Source: Candidatus Saccharibacteria bacterium UBA5145
GTDB taxonomy: Bacteria > Patescibacteriota > Saccharimonadia > Saccharimonadales > UBA4665
DNA: 39,323 nt
Assembly (NCBI GenBank): GCA_002413865.1
Contig: DHXX01000012.1
Coordinates: 136,673 to 175,995, forward strand
Reading direction: 5' to 3'
The position numbers were made by a program, and so were the translations under genes. Each line of letters begins with the position of its first letter. Positions within the stretch are counted from its first letter, which is position 1. The notes beneath the pieces were generated by a model. The model searched no databases. It was not told the origin of the DNA and saw nothing but the letters and a program-made list of their open reading frames with translations. This document shows, piece after piece, positions 21,896 through 29,936 of this stretch.

Positions 21896-23347
21896 ATGAA
21901 ACGTTTGAGGATGTATAAATTTCAGCGCAGTACGCTTATATTGTTTGGCTGTCTGGGCTTGTTGGGCGGCGTCGGCCTAGCGCAAGGCGGATTGGCGATT
22001 GCCGCGCCGTGGTGTGCCGGCGCGGCCGTTTTGGCGATCGCCATGACACCTAAACGATCACTACTAACGCTGGCGGGCTGGGTTTTGTGCGGTCTGGTCA
22101 TCGGCGGCTGGCGGGGCGGATTGTATATGCAAAAGCTGACTGTTTACGACCAGCTGTATTTTCAAAAAGTAACCCTCAACGTCCGGGCCTTGGATGACGG
22201 CGTCTATGGCAAGAAATCACAGCTGTCGTTTACTGGTGCGCAGGCGAAGCTTGCCGACGGGAGGGTACTAGCCGGCAAGATTTCGGTCTCCGGTTTTGGC
22301 CTGTCGGCCGTCTTCCAAGGCGACGAAGTTCAGATCGCGGGCAAGTTATACCCGACACTGGGGGCGGCTCAGGGCCGGTTGAGTTTTGCGAGTTTAAGGC
22401 TGGTGGCGCACCACCCTTCGGTTGTGTCTGATGTCCGGCGAAAGTTTTCGGCTGGCATGCAGACTGCCTTGCCGGCGCCGCTTAATTCGTTTGCGATGGG
22501 GTTGCTGGTTGGGCAGCGGGCAACCTTGCCGGCTGATGTCAAGCAGGATTTATTGATGGTCGGGCTGACGCACATTATCGCCGTTTCGGGCTATAACTTA
22601 ACAATTATGTTGCGGGCTAGCAAAAAGGTGCTCGATGGACGTTCCAAACGCTTGGCGACAAGCCTGTCACTTGGTTTGATTGCGCTGTTTTTGCTAGTCG
22701 CCGGGTCGAGCGCGTCAATTGTGAGGGCCGCTATAGTCAGCGTGTTGAGCATCTTCGCCGGCTACTATGGCCGGACGTTCCGGCCGTTGACGCTGATTGC
22801 GCTGGCCGCCGCCATTACGGCCTACCTGAACCCTTTTTATCTATGGTCGGATGCCAGTTGGTACTTATCGTTTCTGGCGTTCTATGGGGTGATGGTGTTG
22901 GCGCCGTTGATCGCTGTCCGCCTGCCGAGACGGCTGCGCTATTCGCTCGTCGCCATGGTCGCCCTCGAGAGCTTGTGCGCGGAAGCGGCGACGCTGCCGT
23001 TTGTGCTCCATACTTTTGGTCAGATGTCGTTTATTGGCCTGGTCGCCAACGTTCTGGTCGTCGCCTTGGTGCCACTGGCGATGTTACTCAGCCTGGTGGC
23101 CGGGCTGGCCGGCATGCTGGTTGGGTCGATCGCGGGCTGGTTGGCGTGGCCGGCCGCCGTGATATTGACCTATATGCTCGATATTGCCCGGGCTTTGGCG
23201 CGGCTGCCCCACGTCTTCGTCCAAAACGTCGGCCTGACGCTGGTGCAAATGCTCGACATGTACCTTGTGGTCGTCGCTTTAACGCTGCTACTATGGTTTA
23301 AAAGTCATTCGAAGGGTGTTATAGTAACAGATAAGAACGGGCGGTAA
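21896..23347 (+). CDS. comEC: ComEC/Rec2-family DNA uptake channel, short form
   Basis: ComEC forms the membrane channel that takes up single-stranded DNA during transformation. The 483-residue protein shows N-terminal helices, an OB-like domain (about 60-160) and the Competence domain with MGLLVGQRATLP, LTHIIAVSGYNLTI, VAGSSASIVRAAIVSVLS and DASWYLSFLAFYGVM. At least ten helices are visible. It stops after the Competence domain; the C-terminal metallo-beta-lactamase-like nuclease domain of longer homologues (about 750 residues) is absent. TACAAT (21879-21884) lies 11 nt before the ATG. Together with the pilus genes downstream it suggests natural competence. Confidence 0.92.
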   Translation: MKRLRMYKFQRSTLILFGCLGLLGGVGLAQGGLAIAAPWCAGAAVLAIAMTPKRSLLTLAGWVLCGLVIGGWRGGLYMQKLTVYDQLYFQKVTLNVRALDDGVYGKKSQLSFTGAQAKLADGRVLAGKISVSGFGLSAVFQGDEVQIAGKLYPTLGAAQGRLSFASLRLVAHHPSVVSDVRRKFSAGMQTALPAPLNSFAMGLLVGQRATLPADVKQDLLMVGLTHIIAVSGYNLTIMLRASKKVLDGRSKRLATSLSLGLIALFLLVAGSSASIVRAAIVSVLSIFAGYYGRTFRPLTLIALAAAITAYLNPFYLWSDASWYLSFLAFYGVMVLAPLIAVRLPRRLRYSLVAMVALESLCAEAATLPFVLHTFGQMSFIGLVANVLVVALVPLAMLLSLVAGLAGMLVGSIAGWLAWPAAVILTYMLDIARALARLPHVFVQNVGLTLVQMLDMYLVVVALTLLLWFKSHSKGVIVTDKNGR

Positions 23348-23375
23348 TAGCAATCTAGCCGAAAGGAAATCATCA

Positions 23376-24107
23376 ATGAGCGGTCACTCTAAATGGTCAA
23401 CGATTAAGCGGGAAAAGGGCGTCAAGGACGCCGCCCGGGGCGCCACCTTCACTAGACTCGGTAATGCCATCGCCCTAGCCGCCCGGAGCGGCACTGATCC
23501 TGAGATGAACTTTTCGTTGCGCCTGGCTATGGACAAAGCCAAAGCCGCCAATATGCCGGCCAATAACATCCAGCGCGCCATTGATCGCATCAAAGATAAA
23601 GACGCGGCCTTGATGCACGAACTCTTGTACGAAGGCTACGGTCCCGGTGGCGTCGCTATCTTGGTGGAAGTCGCGACCGACAACATTAACCGCACCTATC
23701 CGAACGTTCGCTTGGCGTTTAGTAAGCACGGTGGCAATATCGCCGAAAAGGGGGCCGTGGCCTTTCAATTTGACCACAAAGGCATGGTGCGCGTGGCGGG
23801 GACCGGTGACGACATTTTGATGGCGGCCATCGAGGCCGGCGCCGAAGACGTCCAAGACGAAAGCGACGAATCGGTTATTTATACTGAAGCCAAACAACTC
23901 GGGGTTGTCCGTGACGCGCTCAAGGCGGCCGGCCTGAAAATCTCCGAAGCCGAACTGACGTACGCACCGAATACCCATATCGAAATAACCGACGCCGCTA
24001 CGGCCGGCAAAATAATGCGCCTGATGGACGCCCTCGACGACATTGACGACGTCACTAACACCCACGTCAACTTCGACATCCCAGAAGATATACTAGCCGC
24101 ATTATGA
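23376..24107 (+). CDS. yebC: YebC/PmpR-family protein
   Basis: YebC proteins were annotated as transcriptional regulators; recent work in several bacteria links one subgroup to ribosome function at proline stretches. The 243-residue protein starts MSGHSKWSTIKREKGVKDAARG and contains KAANMPANNIQRAIDR and YEGYGPGGVAILVE, all family hallmarks. GAAAGGAAA is the ribosome-binding site. It lies 28 nt after comEC and overlaps the Nudix gene by 4 nt (ATGA). The adjoining ruvC, ruvA and ruvB match the yebC-ruvCAB order common in bacteria. Confidence 0.96.
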   Translation: MSGHSKWSTIKREKGVKDAARGATFTRLGNAIALAARSGTDPEMNFSLRLAMDKAKAANMPANNIQRAIDRIKDKDAALMHELLYEGYGPGGVAILVEVATDNINRTYPNVRLAFSKHGGNIAEKGAVAFQFDHKGMVRVAGTGDDILMAAIEAGAEDVQDESDESVIYTEAKQLGVVRDALKAAGLKISEAELTYAPNTHIEITDAATAGKIMRLMDALDDIDDVTNTHVNFDIPEDILAAL

Positions 24108-24517
24108 TCGCGATTGCCGGCACCATCCTAAGAGACAAAGACGGTCGCTATTTGCTGGTTCAAGAGCGCAAAGAATCCGCCTACGGACTTTGGGGGCTAC
24201 CGGCGGGCTGGGTAGACGATGGCGAAACGCCAAAGCAGGCGGCTATCCGGGAGACCAAGGAAGAAGTTGGTTTGGACATCGAAATTGATAGTAATCAACC
24301 GTTTTATGATTCCAATCAGCCCGAAGCCGACAGACATTACTATGCCTTTCTCGGTAAAATCAAGGGCGGAGTAATGACTATCCAGTCGGAGGAATTGCTA
24401 GCTGCGCAATGGCATAGTTTTGAAGTGATAGAAGTACTCTATGCCCAAGAGAAAATTCGGGCACCTTGGGTGTTTTTGGCTCTAGAAAAGGCGGAAAATG
24501 CGTATTCTGGGGATTGA
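24104..24517 (+). CDS. Nudix hydrolase
   Basis: Nudix enzymes hydrolyse nucleoside diphosphates linked to another group. The 137-residue protein has a complete Nudix box: Gly35-x5-Glu41-x7-Arg49-Glu50-x2-Glu53-Glu54-x-Gly56, within the MutT/ADP-ribose pyrophosphatase-like fold. The substrate cannot be inferred. It overlaps yebC by 4 nt and ruvC by 20 nt, so it is embedded in a yebC-ruvC transcript. Confidence 0.9.
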   Translation: MIAIAGTILRDKDGRYLLVQERKESAYGLWGLPAGWVDDGETPKQAAIRETKEEVGLDIEIDSNQPFYDSNQPEADRHYYAFLGKIKGGVMTIQSEELLAAQWHSFEVIEVLYAQEKIRAPWVFLALEKAENAYSGD

Positions 24518-24968
24518 TCCGGGGACGGGAATTCTGGGCTTCGGTGTCATCGATATCGTTAAGGGGCAGGCCGTCCTAGTCGACGCCGGTGTCATCCGCA
24601 CGCCGGTGCACGAAGACGATTGTGTCCGTTTACTGACGATTTACGAAGAGCTAACCGAGATTATTCAGCAAAACAAGCCCGATGCCATGTCGGTCGAAAA
24701 ACTTTTTTTTGCCCGCAATGTCACGACGGCCATGACGGTCGCCCAGGCTCGCGGCGTGGTGCTGTTGACAGGCATGCAGGCTCACCTGAGCATCGCCGAA
24801 TATACGCCGATGCAGATTAAACAAGCCATCACCGGTTATGGCAAAGCCGACAAAAAACAGATGCAAGAAATGGTGCGCGTCATTCTGCAGCTCAAGGAAA
24901 TACCGAAGCCCGACGACGCCGCCGACGCGCTGGCCGCCGCCATCACGCACTCTATGAATATGCGCTAG
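24498..24968 (+). CDS. ruvC: Holliday junction resolvase RuvC
   Basis: RuvC cuts four-way recombination junctions in complex with RuvAB. The 156-residue protein has the catalytic acids Asp7 (RILGIDPGTG), Glu67 (SVEKLFFARN), Asp140 and Asp143 (PDDAADALAAAIT). The ATG at 24498 lies inside the Nudix gene; the frame begins exactly at the family start. Its TAG overlaps the stop of the convergent membrane-anchored protein gene. Confidence 0.96.
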   Translation: MRILGIDPGTGILGFGVIDIVKGQAVLVDAGVIRTPVHEDDCVRLLTIYEELTEIIQQNKPDAMSVEKLFFARNVTTAMTVAQARGVVLLTGMQAHLSIAEYTPMQIKQAITGYGKADKKQMQEMVRVILQLKEIPKPDDAADALAAAITHSMNMR

Positions 24969-25609
24969 GACAAGTGGCGCAAACGATCGGACGTGGTGAC
25001 AGTCGCGCTGCCGGAACAGCTAGCCGGGTCGGGCGTGAGATCGGCGCTGCCGGCAGTCTGCGGAACGGTTTTGAACTCAGTATTGAGCGTTGCTTGATCG
25101 ATATCGCCAAAGCTGACGAGCAGGCGGTCTTTATCTTTGATCAGGGTATTGGTGATCGGCGTTAGATCGGTGTAATCCTGGCCGTTGAGGATGATGTGCA
25201 GCTTGGCTTGATCGGCCGCCTGATAGGTATTACCGGCTGCCGTTTGGATGAAATCGGGGCCAACGTACCAGCCCAGGTTTTCAAAGAACTGACCCCAGGT
25301 TACAACGTGATCTTCGACGTGGACGAGTCCACTGATGTCGTCATGCATATGGGCGCGTTGTTGCGGAGCCGCAATGCCGCCGCTGCTGCTGCAAACGTTG
25401 ACTTCCTGGTAATACTGGGCGCCTTTAAACGCTTCGCGCTGACCGTTGATGTAGAGCGCGAAGTTGGCGTGGTAGTGGACTAGGTTAGGCTGGTAGGTCA
25501 CGAAGCGAACCGCCAGAATGACGATTGCCCCCAAGATCAACCCGCCGAAAAACAGGAACCATTTAGTTTTAGCGAATGATAGATATTTGGTGTGCAGGGG
25601 ATTAGCCAT
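24965..25609 (-). CDS. Membrane-anchored protein with histidine-rich extracytoplasmic domain
   Basis: The protein of about 214 residues has one N-terminal helix (residues about 17-38) and an outside domain. Conserved-looking motifs are VHYHANFALYINGQREAF, RAHMHDDISGLVHVEDHVVTWG and LHIILNGQ; the clustered histidines (H-x-H, H-x-H-D, H-V-E-D-H) look like a metal site. I recognise the pattern from uncharacterised CPR proteins but know no function. The start at 25609 (MANPLHTK) is chosen because TATAAT (complement of 25617-25622) ends 7 nt upstream; a longer frame to 25729 would overlap ruvA. It interrupts the ruvC-ruvA order on the opposite strand. Confidence 0.7.
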   Translation of the reverse strand: MANPLHTKYLSFAKTKWFLFFGGLILGAIVILAVRFVTYQPNLVHYHANFALYINGQREAFKGAQYYQEVNVCSSSGGIAAPQQRAHMHDDISGLVHVEDHVVTWGQFFENLGWYVGPDFIQTAAGNTYQAADQAKLHIILNGQDYTDLTPITNTLIKDKDRLLVSFGDIDQATLNTEFKTVPQTAGSADLTPDPASCSGSATVTTSDRLRHLS

Positions 25610-25679
25610 GGACCATATTATAGGGCAAATTCGGCGTTGGCGGTAACGGCAATCGGGCCGGTGTGCAATAATAGGGTTA

Positions 25680-26264
25680 ATGATTGCAACACTTTCGGGG
25701 GTAGTAAGCGAAAAATTGATCGATAGCATCGTGCTCGATGTTCGCGGTGTCGGCTACGGTTTGTACGTGACGGCCGAAGACAGTGGCCGCTTGATAACGG
25801 GGGAACCGGCCAAGCTGCATGTCTACGAACATATCCGCGAGCAGTCGCACGATTTGTTTGGCTTTACGGGCCGTGACATCAAAAGTTTGTTCGAACAGCT
25901 CTTAGGCGTCAACGGCGTCGGGCCAAAGATGGCGCTGAGCGTGCTCAGCATCGGCTCGGCCGCTGATGTTCGCCAGGCAATTGCCGCGGGTGACACCAAG
26001 TCCATCCAGCGCGCCAACGGCGTCGGCAAACGGGTGGCGGAGCGTATCGTCGTCGATCTGAAAGATAAAGTCGGCCTAGTGGGGGTTGATCTGCAGACTA
26101 CCGGCCTGCTCCAAGGCGAAGGTCTGCTGATGCAAGACGAAGCCGTTGAAGCGCTCGTAACGCTTGGCTATTCGGCGGTTGATGCGGCGGCGGCTCTCCA
26201 AAAAATCGACCATTCGTTGCCATCCGAGGAGCGGATTAAACTGGCACTAACGGGTACGAGATAA
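25680..26264 (+). CDS. ruvA: Holliday junction helicase subunit RuvA
   Basis: RuvA binds four-way junctions and loads RuvB. The 194 residues show domain I (MIATLSGVV, DVRGVGYGLYV), the helix-hairpin-helix regions LLGVNGVGPKMALSVLS and ANGVGKRVAERIVVDLKDK, and the C-terminal RuvB-binding domain EAVEALVTLGYSAVDAAAAL. A possible extended -10 (TGC AATAAT) ends 7 nt before the ATG. Its TAA overlaps the ATG of the next gene (TAATG). Confidence 0.96.
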   Translation: MIATLSGVVSEKLIDSIVLDVRGVGYGLYVTAEDSGRLITGEPAKLHVYEHIREQSHDLFGFTGRDIKSLFEQLLGVNGVGPKMALSVLSIGSAADVRQAIAAGDTKSIQRANGVGKRVAERIVVDLKDKVGLVGVDLQTTGLLQGEGLLMQDEAVEALVTLGYSAVDAAAALQKIDHSLPSEERIKLALTGTR

Positions 26265-27082
26265 TGGCTATACCACTAATTGAGTTGGGCAATGGCCAGA
26301 CTATTCCGCAAATCGGACTAGGCCTGTGGCAGGTGAAAGATTCGGCCCAATTTGATCAAGCCTTTACGGCGGCCGTGGCAGCTGGCTACCGGCATTTTGA
26401 TAGTGCCCAGGCGTACCAGAATGAAGCCATGCTTGGTGCGGCTTGGCAGCGCCAGAATCTCGAGCGCGCCGACATATTTATAACGACCAAAATTGCGGTT
26501 GAACAATTTGGTCATAATCGAACTACGAAGAGTTTTGGTGCGTCACTCACGAACCTCCAAACTGATTACGTCGATCTTTTGTTATTACATTTTCCAGTAC
26601 CAGTCGTGCGTAAGGCTTCATGGCGGGCGCTCGAAGAAATACAGGCCGCCGGTGGCGCGCGCAGTATCGGTGTCAGTAATTACACAATTAACCACTTAGA
26701 ATCTATGAAGAATTACGCGCGTGTTATGCCGGCGGTTAACCAAGTTGAATTGCATGTCTTCTTACAACAGCCGGAATTGATCGACTATTGTCAGGCGAAC
26801 GGCATCGTGGTCGAAGCCTACTCGCCGCTGGCGCACGGCAAGAACATGGCGGATGCCATCGTCACCAAATTGGCTCAAAAATATCAAAAAAGTTATGCCC
26901 AGATCATGTTACGCTGGTGTCTTGAGCGCGGCCTCGTCGTTTTGCCGAAATCGGTGACACCGAGCCGAATCCAAGCCAATATCGACATTTTTGACTTCCA
27001 GCTGCCAGCCGAAGACATGGCGGCTCTCGCTGAGCGCGATCAGGATCTGCGCACTTGCTGGAGCCCGGTCCACGTCCCCTAA
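26264..27082 (+). CDS. Aldo/keto reductase
   Basis: An NADPH-dependent carbonyl reductase of the AKR superfamily, close to 2,5-diketo-gluconate reductase-like members. The 272 residues contain the catalytic tetrad: Asp and Tyr in FDSAQAYQNE (near 46-51), Lys in ITTKI (near 75) and His in LLLLHFP (near 109). The cofactor signature SIGVSNY and the C-terminal VLPKSVTPSRIQANI are present. The start overlaps the ruvA stop, so it sits within the ruv transcript although it has no evident link to recombination. Confidence 0.93.
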   Translation: MAIPLIELGNGQTIPQIGLGLWQVKDSAQFDQAFTAAVAAGYRHFDSAQAYQNEAMLGAAWQRQNLERADIFITTKIAVEQFGHNRTTKSFGASLTNLQTDYVDLLLLHFPVPVVRKASWRALEEIQAAGGARSIGVSNYTINHLESMKNYARVMPAVNQVELHVFLQQPELIDYCQANGIVVEAYSPLAHGKNMADAIVTKLAQKYQKSYAQIMLRWCLERGLVVLPKSVTPSRIQANIDIFDFQLPAEDMAALAERDQDLRTCWSPVHVP

Positions 27083-27086
27083 AGCA

Positions 27087-27163
27087 GGAAACAGAAAACA
27101 GGAATTAGGAATTAGTTGTTGTGGCACAAACTATTTTCTAGCTTCTGGTTACTACTTTCTTTA
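27087..27163. repeat. Heptad-repeat region before ruvB
   Basis: Units in 7-bp register: GGAAACA, GAAAACA, GGAATTA, GGAATTA, GTTGTTG (27087-27121), then TTCTAGC, TTCTGGT, TACTACT, TTCTTTA (27136-27163). A purine-rich side is followed by a pyrimidine-rich side, as at the other heptad loci, but complementarity is weaker here. Confidence 0.6.
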
Positions 27164-27210
27164 CAAGTGGGTTCTAAGCAATTCGTCGCGATAGGCTATA
27201 CTATTAGATA

Positions 27211-28239
27211 ATGATTGATCGAATTGTGAACACGGGCGCGCCAGTCGAGGACCCGGTCGAAATTGAACTAGAAGTCAGCCTGCGGCCACGGGATTTTGCC
27301 AGTTACACGGGGCAGGAGCGCCTCAAACAGAACCTCAAGCTAGCCATCGAGGCCGCCCGCAAGCGCGACGAACCGATGGACCACGTCTTGCTCTACGGCC
27401 CCCCGGGCCTAGGCAAGACCACGATGGCCAGCGTGATTGCCTATGAAATGGGTGCCCAAATCCGGATTACCAGTGGCCCGGCTATCGAACGGGCCGGCGA
27501 TTTGGCCAGTCTACTGACCAACCTGCAAGACGGCGACATCTTATTTATTGACGAAATACACCGCCTCAACCGCTCGGTCGAGGAAGTGCTCTACAGCGCG
27601 ATGGAGGACTTCAAGCTCGACATTATGATCGGTAAGGGGCCGAGTGCCCGCAGTCTGCGCCTCGACTTGCCGAAGTTTACGATTATCGGTGCCACGACGC
27701 GGGTCGGTGCCTTGGCGGGACCGCTGCGCGATCGCTTTGGCCACATCCACCGCTTAGAATTCTATAAGCCGGACGAGATAAGGCAGATTATCCAGCGGGC
27801 GGCCGGTATTCTGAACGTCAAGATTGATCGGCCAGCCGCCGAAGAGCTCGCCACCCGGGCCCGTTTGACGCCGCGTATCGCCAACCGTTTGCTCAAACGC
27901 GTCCGTGACTACGCCGACGTCAACGGCGACGGCATTATCGACACCGTTATCAGCACCCAAGCCCTCCAATTACTAGAGATCGATGAGCTGGGACTCGACC
28001 CAACCGACCGGATGCTCCTGCGAACGATTATTGACAACTACAATGGCGGACCGGTTGGCGTCGAGACCTTGGTGGCGTTGACGGCCGAAGAGCGATCGAC
28101 CATCGAAGACTTTATCGAGCCGTACTTGATGCAGATTGGTCTACTCGAACGTACGCCGCGCGGCCGCAAAGTCACCCCTAAAACCTACCGCCATCTCGGC
28201 CGCCCGCAACCCGACGAGCCGGTGCCGAGCTTACTCTAA
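27211..28239 (+). CDS. ruvB: Holliday junction helicase motor RuvB
   Basis: RuvB is the AAA+ motor of branch migration. The 342 residues show LRPRDFASYTGQERLKQNL, Walker A GPPGLGKTT (near 65), Walker B FIDEIHRLN, sensor region GATTRVGALAGPLRDRFG with the arginine finger segment, and the winged-helix C-terminus DFIEPYLMQIGLLERTPRGR. TATACT (27197-27202) ends 8 nt before the ATG and no Shine-Dalgarno site is seen, so the mRNA is probably leaderless and independent of ruvA. Confidence 0.97.
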   Translation: MIDRIVNTGAPVEDPVEIELEVSLRPRDFASYTGQERLKQNLKLAIEAARKRDEPMDHVLLYGPPGLGKTTMASVIAYEMGAQIRITSGPAIERAGDLASLLTNLQDGDILFIDEIHRLNRSVEEVLYSAMEDFKLDIMIGKGPSARSLRLDLPKFTIIGATTRVGALAGPLRDRFGHIHRLEFYKPDEIRQIIQRAAGILNVKIDRPAAEELATRARLTPRIANRLLKRVRDYADVNGDGIIDTVISTQALQLLEIDELGLDPTDRMLLRTIIDNYNGGPVGVETLVALTAEERSTIEDFIEPYLMQIGLLERTPRGRKVTPKTYRHLGRPQPDEPVPSLL

Positions 28240-28258
28240 ACTAGGTTATAATAAGTCC

Positions 28259-28888
28259 ATGAATCCACAAAACCAACCCGTCCAAGTCAACAACCCGCTC
28301 AACGTCATGCAGTCCAGCGAACGCAATATTTTCGAGGTCAAACGCCACCCCTTTGGCATGATTGGTATTTACCTAGCCGCCGCCGTTATGCTGGTCGTCT
28401 TAGCGCTGATCGTGTTTGCCGTCCTGCCGACGGTCTTTGCCGATAATTCGGCGCAAGTCACTTCTTTGGGAGCAATCGTCTTTCTGATCGTCCTAATCAT
28501 GACCGCTGTATTTTTGGCGATTTCCCACAAAGTCTATTGGGGTAACCGCTGGATCCTGACTAGCGATAGCCTGACCCAAATTTTGCAGGTCAGCTTGTTT
28601 GATAAACAGAGTAGTCAGCTTAGCCTCGCCAATTTGGAAGACGTTACGGCCATCCAAAACGGGATACTGGCGCACATGTTTAACTTCGGCAGCCTGAAGG
28701 CCGAAACGGCCGGCGAACGCAGCAAGTTCGTCTTCGCGTTTTGCCCAAATCCTACTTATTACGCGCAACAAATTTTGAATGCCCGCGAGCAATTCGAACA
28801 GCATCAGTACGAGGGCGGCGTCCAGCCAGTTGCGCCAAACCCCAGCCCACAAGCACAATATGCCGCTCCCAATCCAGTCCAGCAATAA
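28259..28888 (+). CDS. PH-domain (bPH2/DUF304-like) membrane protein
   Basis: The 209-residue protein has a polar N-terminus, two hydrophobic helices (about 37-62 and 70-92) and a bacterial PH-like domain: NRWILTSDSLTQILQVSLFDKQSSQLSLANLEDVTA, then GSLKAET and VFAFCPNP. It resembles YdbS-type membrane PH proteins of unknown function. The last 30 residues are rich in Pro, Gln and Asn. The ATG at 28259 is chosen because TATAAT (28247-28252) ends 6 nt upstream; a longer frame from 28136 overlaps ruvB and includes the promoter. Confidence 0.78.
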   Translation: MNPQNQPVQVNNPLNVMQSSERNIFEVKRHPFGMIGIYLAAAVMLVVLALIVFAVLPTVFADNSAQVTSLGAIVFLIVLIMTAVFLAISHKVYWGNRWILTSDSLTQILQVSLFDKQSSQLSLANLEDVTAIQNGILAHMFNFGSLKAETAGERSKFVFAFCPNPTYYAQQILNAREQFEQHQYEGGVQPVAPNPSPQAQYAAPNPVQQ

Positions 28889-28959
28889 GTAATTAGTAAT
28901 TAGTAGTGTCAAGGCCGAAGCCAATTCCTAGTTCCTATTTCCTAGTTCCTATTTTCGCG
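28889..28959. repeat. Heptad-repeat region after the PH-domain gene
   Basis: GTAATTA twice in tandem (28889-28902), then after 22 nt TTCCTAG, TTCCTAT, TTCCTAG, TTCCTAT, TTTCGCG (28925-28959) in exact 7-bp register. It fills most of the gap between convergent transcription units. Confidence 0.8.
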
Positions 28960-28989
28960 TGACTAGGCCGCGGCTAACTTTTGACTGTT

Positions 28990-29292
28990 CTACTCCTGGA
29001 AAGGGTTATTCCGGGCAGTATCAAACAGAGCCTGGACGTTGACACTGTTATCCTGCAGGCGCTGGAGTTGCAAAACGACAGTTTTATCGATATGGGCTGT
29101 CCGGACCGGACTAGACTGGGCACTGACTTGTTCCGGGCTCGGCTGGGCGTTTGACAGCGAGTTGATCTGCAGGAGTATATAGCCGTAGACGCCGGCCACA
29201 ACGATTAGGAAGATGAAAACTTTGTAGCGGTTGAATTGCCGCCAAGTGGTGTTCACGATCGGTGGCAGGGACGTGGTTTTTAATTTAGTCAT
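28990..29292 (-). CDS. Small single-pass membrane protein of the pilus locus
   Basis: The 100-residue protein has a basic N-terminus, one helix (about residues 25-43) and a periplasm-side tail of about 55 residues ending NNPFQE. It overlaps the PilO-like gene by 4 nt, so it is the last gene of the pilMNO operon. PilP normally occupies this position, but this protein is shorter and lacks a lipobox or a recognisable PilP domain, so homology is not claimed. Confidence 0.65.
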   Translation of the reverse strand: MTKLKTTSLPPIVNTTWRQFNRYKVFIFLIVVAGVYGYILLQINSLSNAQPSPEQVSAQSSPVRTAHIDKTVVLQLQRLQDNSVNVQALFDTARNNPFQE

Positions 29293-29936
29293 GGTTTTAT
29301 ATAGCTATTTAAGGTTAGTATAAACGAAAACCTATCCGAGGTGTTGGCGTCGGGGGTAATGTTCAGGCTGGTGACTTGGGCGGTTAGGCGGTTTTGCTCG
29401 AGCGCCGACAAGAAGCTAATCAATTGGGGGTAGGTCGAGGAATAGTTACTATCACTGCTGACGTTAATCGGCAGGACGTAGACGCCGGGGGCCCCCAACA
29501 CGGGCGTGAGTTGTGATAAGGCCGCGCCGGCGGCTTTGGACGGACTGGTGGTGGTAGGGGCGGGCGTGGCGCCGGTCGGGCTGACCTGGCCCGCATTGCC
29601 GAGCGTCGAGGATGGGAAGGAGATCGAGCCGAGCCGAACGTTATTGTCCGAAGCCAGCTTGACGATTTGGCGGACTGTCTCGGCTTGGTTTTTATTTTCT
29701 GGCACTACAACCTTGGCGATATCATACAGGCTAGAGTAGGTGGCAATGTCTTTTTTGGCCTGGACGAGGCCGCCTTGTTGCTGGTTGAGCGCCGTTAACT
29801 TAGCTTTCAGGCCGACCAACTCGACTGATTTGGTGCGGAGAAGACCCTGAATGCCGTAGGCGCTGCCGAACAAACCGGCAATCAAAAGAACAATCAGGCC
29901 GATCATTAGTAGATAGACGCGTTTGCTGCTCATCAT
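29289..29936 (-). CDS. pilO: Type IV pilus inner-membrane protein PilO-like
   Basis: PilO pairs with PilN in the inner-membrane alignment complex of type IV pili. The 215 residues show a short cytoplasmic N-terminus, one helix (about 8-30), a coiled coil (VELVGLKAKLTALNQQQGGLVQA) and a ferredoxin-like periplasmic domain interrupted by a low-complexity Thr/Pro/Ala stretch (about 120-137). Position directly after pilM and pilN, with 4-nt overlaps on both sides, supports the call more than sequence identity does. Confidence 0.8.
   Translation of the reverse strand: MMSSKRVYLLMIGLIVLLIAGLFGSAYGIQGLLRTKSVELVGLKAKLTALNQQQGGLVQAKKDIATYSSLYDIAKVVVPENKNQAETVRQIVKLASDNNVRLGSISFPSSTLGNAGQVSPTGATPAPTTTSPSKAAGAALSQLTPVLGAPGVYVLPINVSSDSNYSSTYPQLISFLSALEQNRLTAQVTSLNITPDANTSDRFSFILTLNSYIKP

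Noticed and set aside
27164..27210. Third copy of the 161-bp element, suggested by GGGTTCTAAGCA near 27171
   Set aside because: Only 12 bp match the right flank of element A; no left end or internal blocks are present.
28493..28924. Reverse-strand frame of 143 codons opposite the PH-domain gene
   Set aside because: Runs into heptad repeats and has no promoter or motif.
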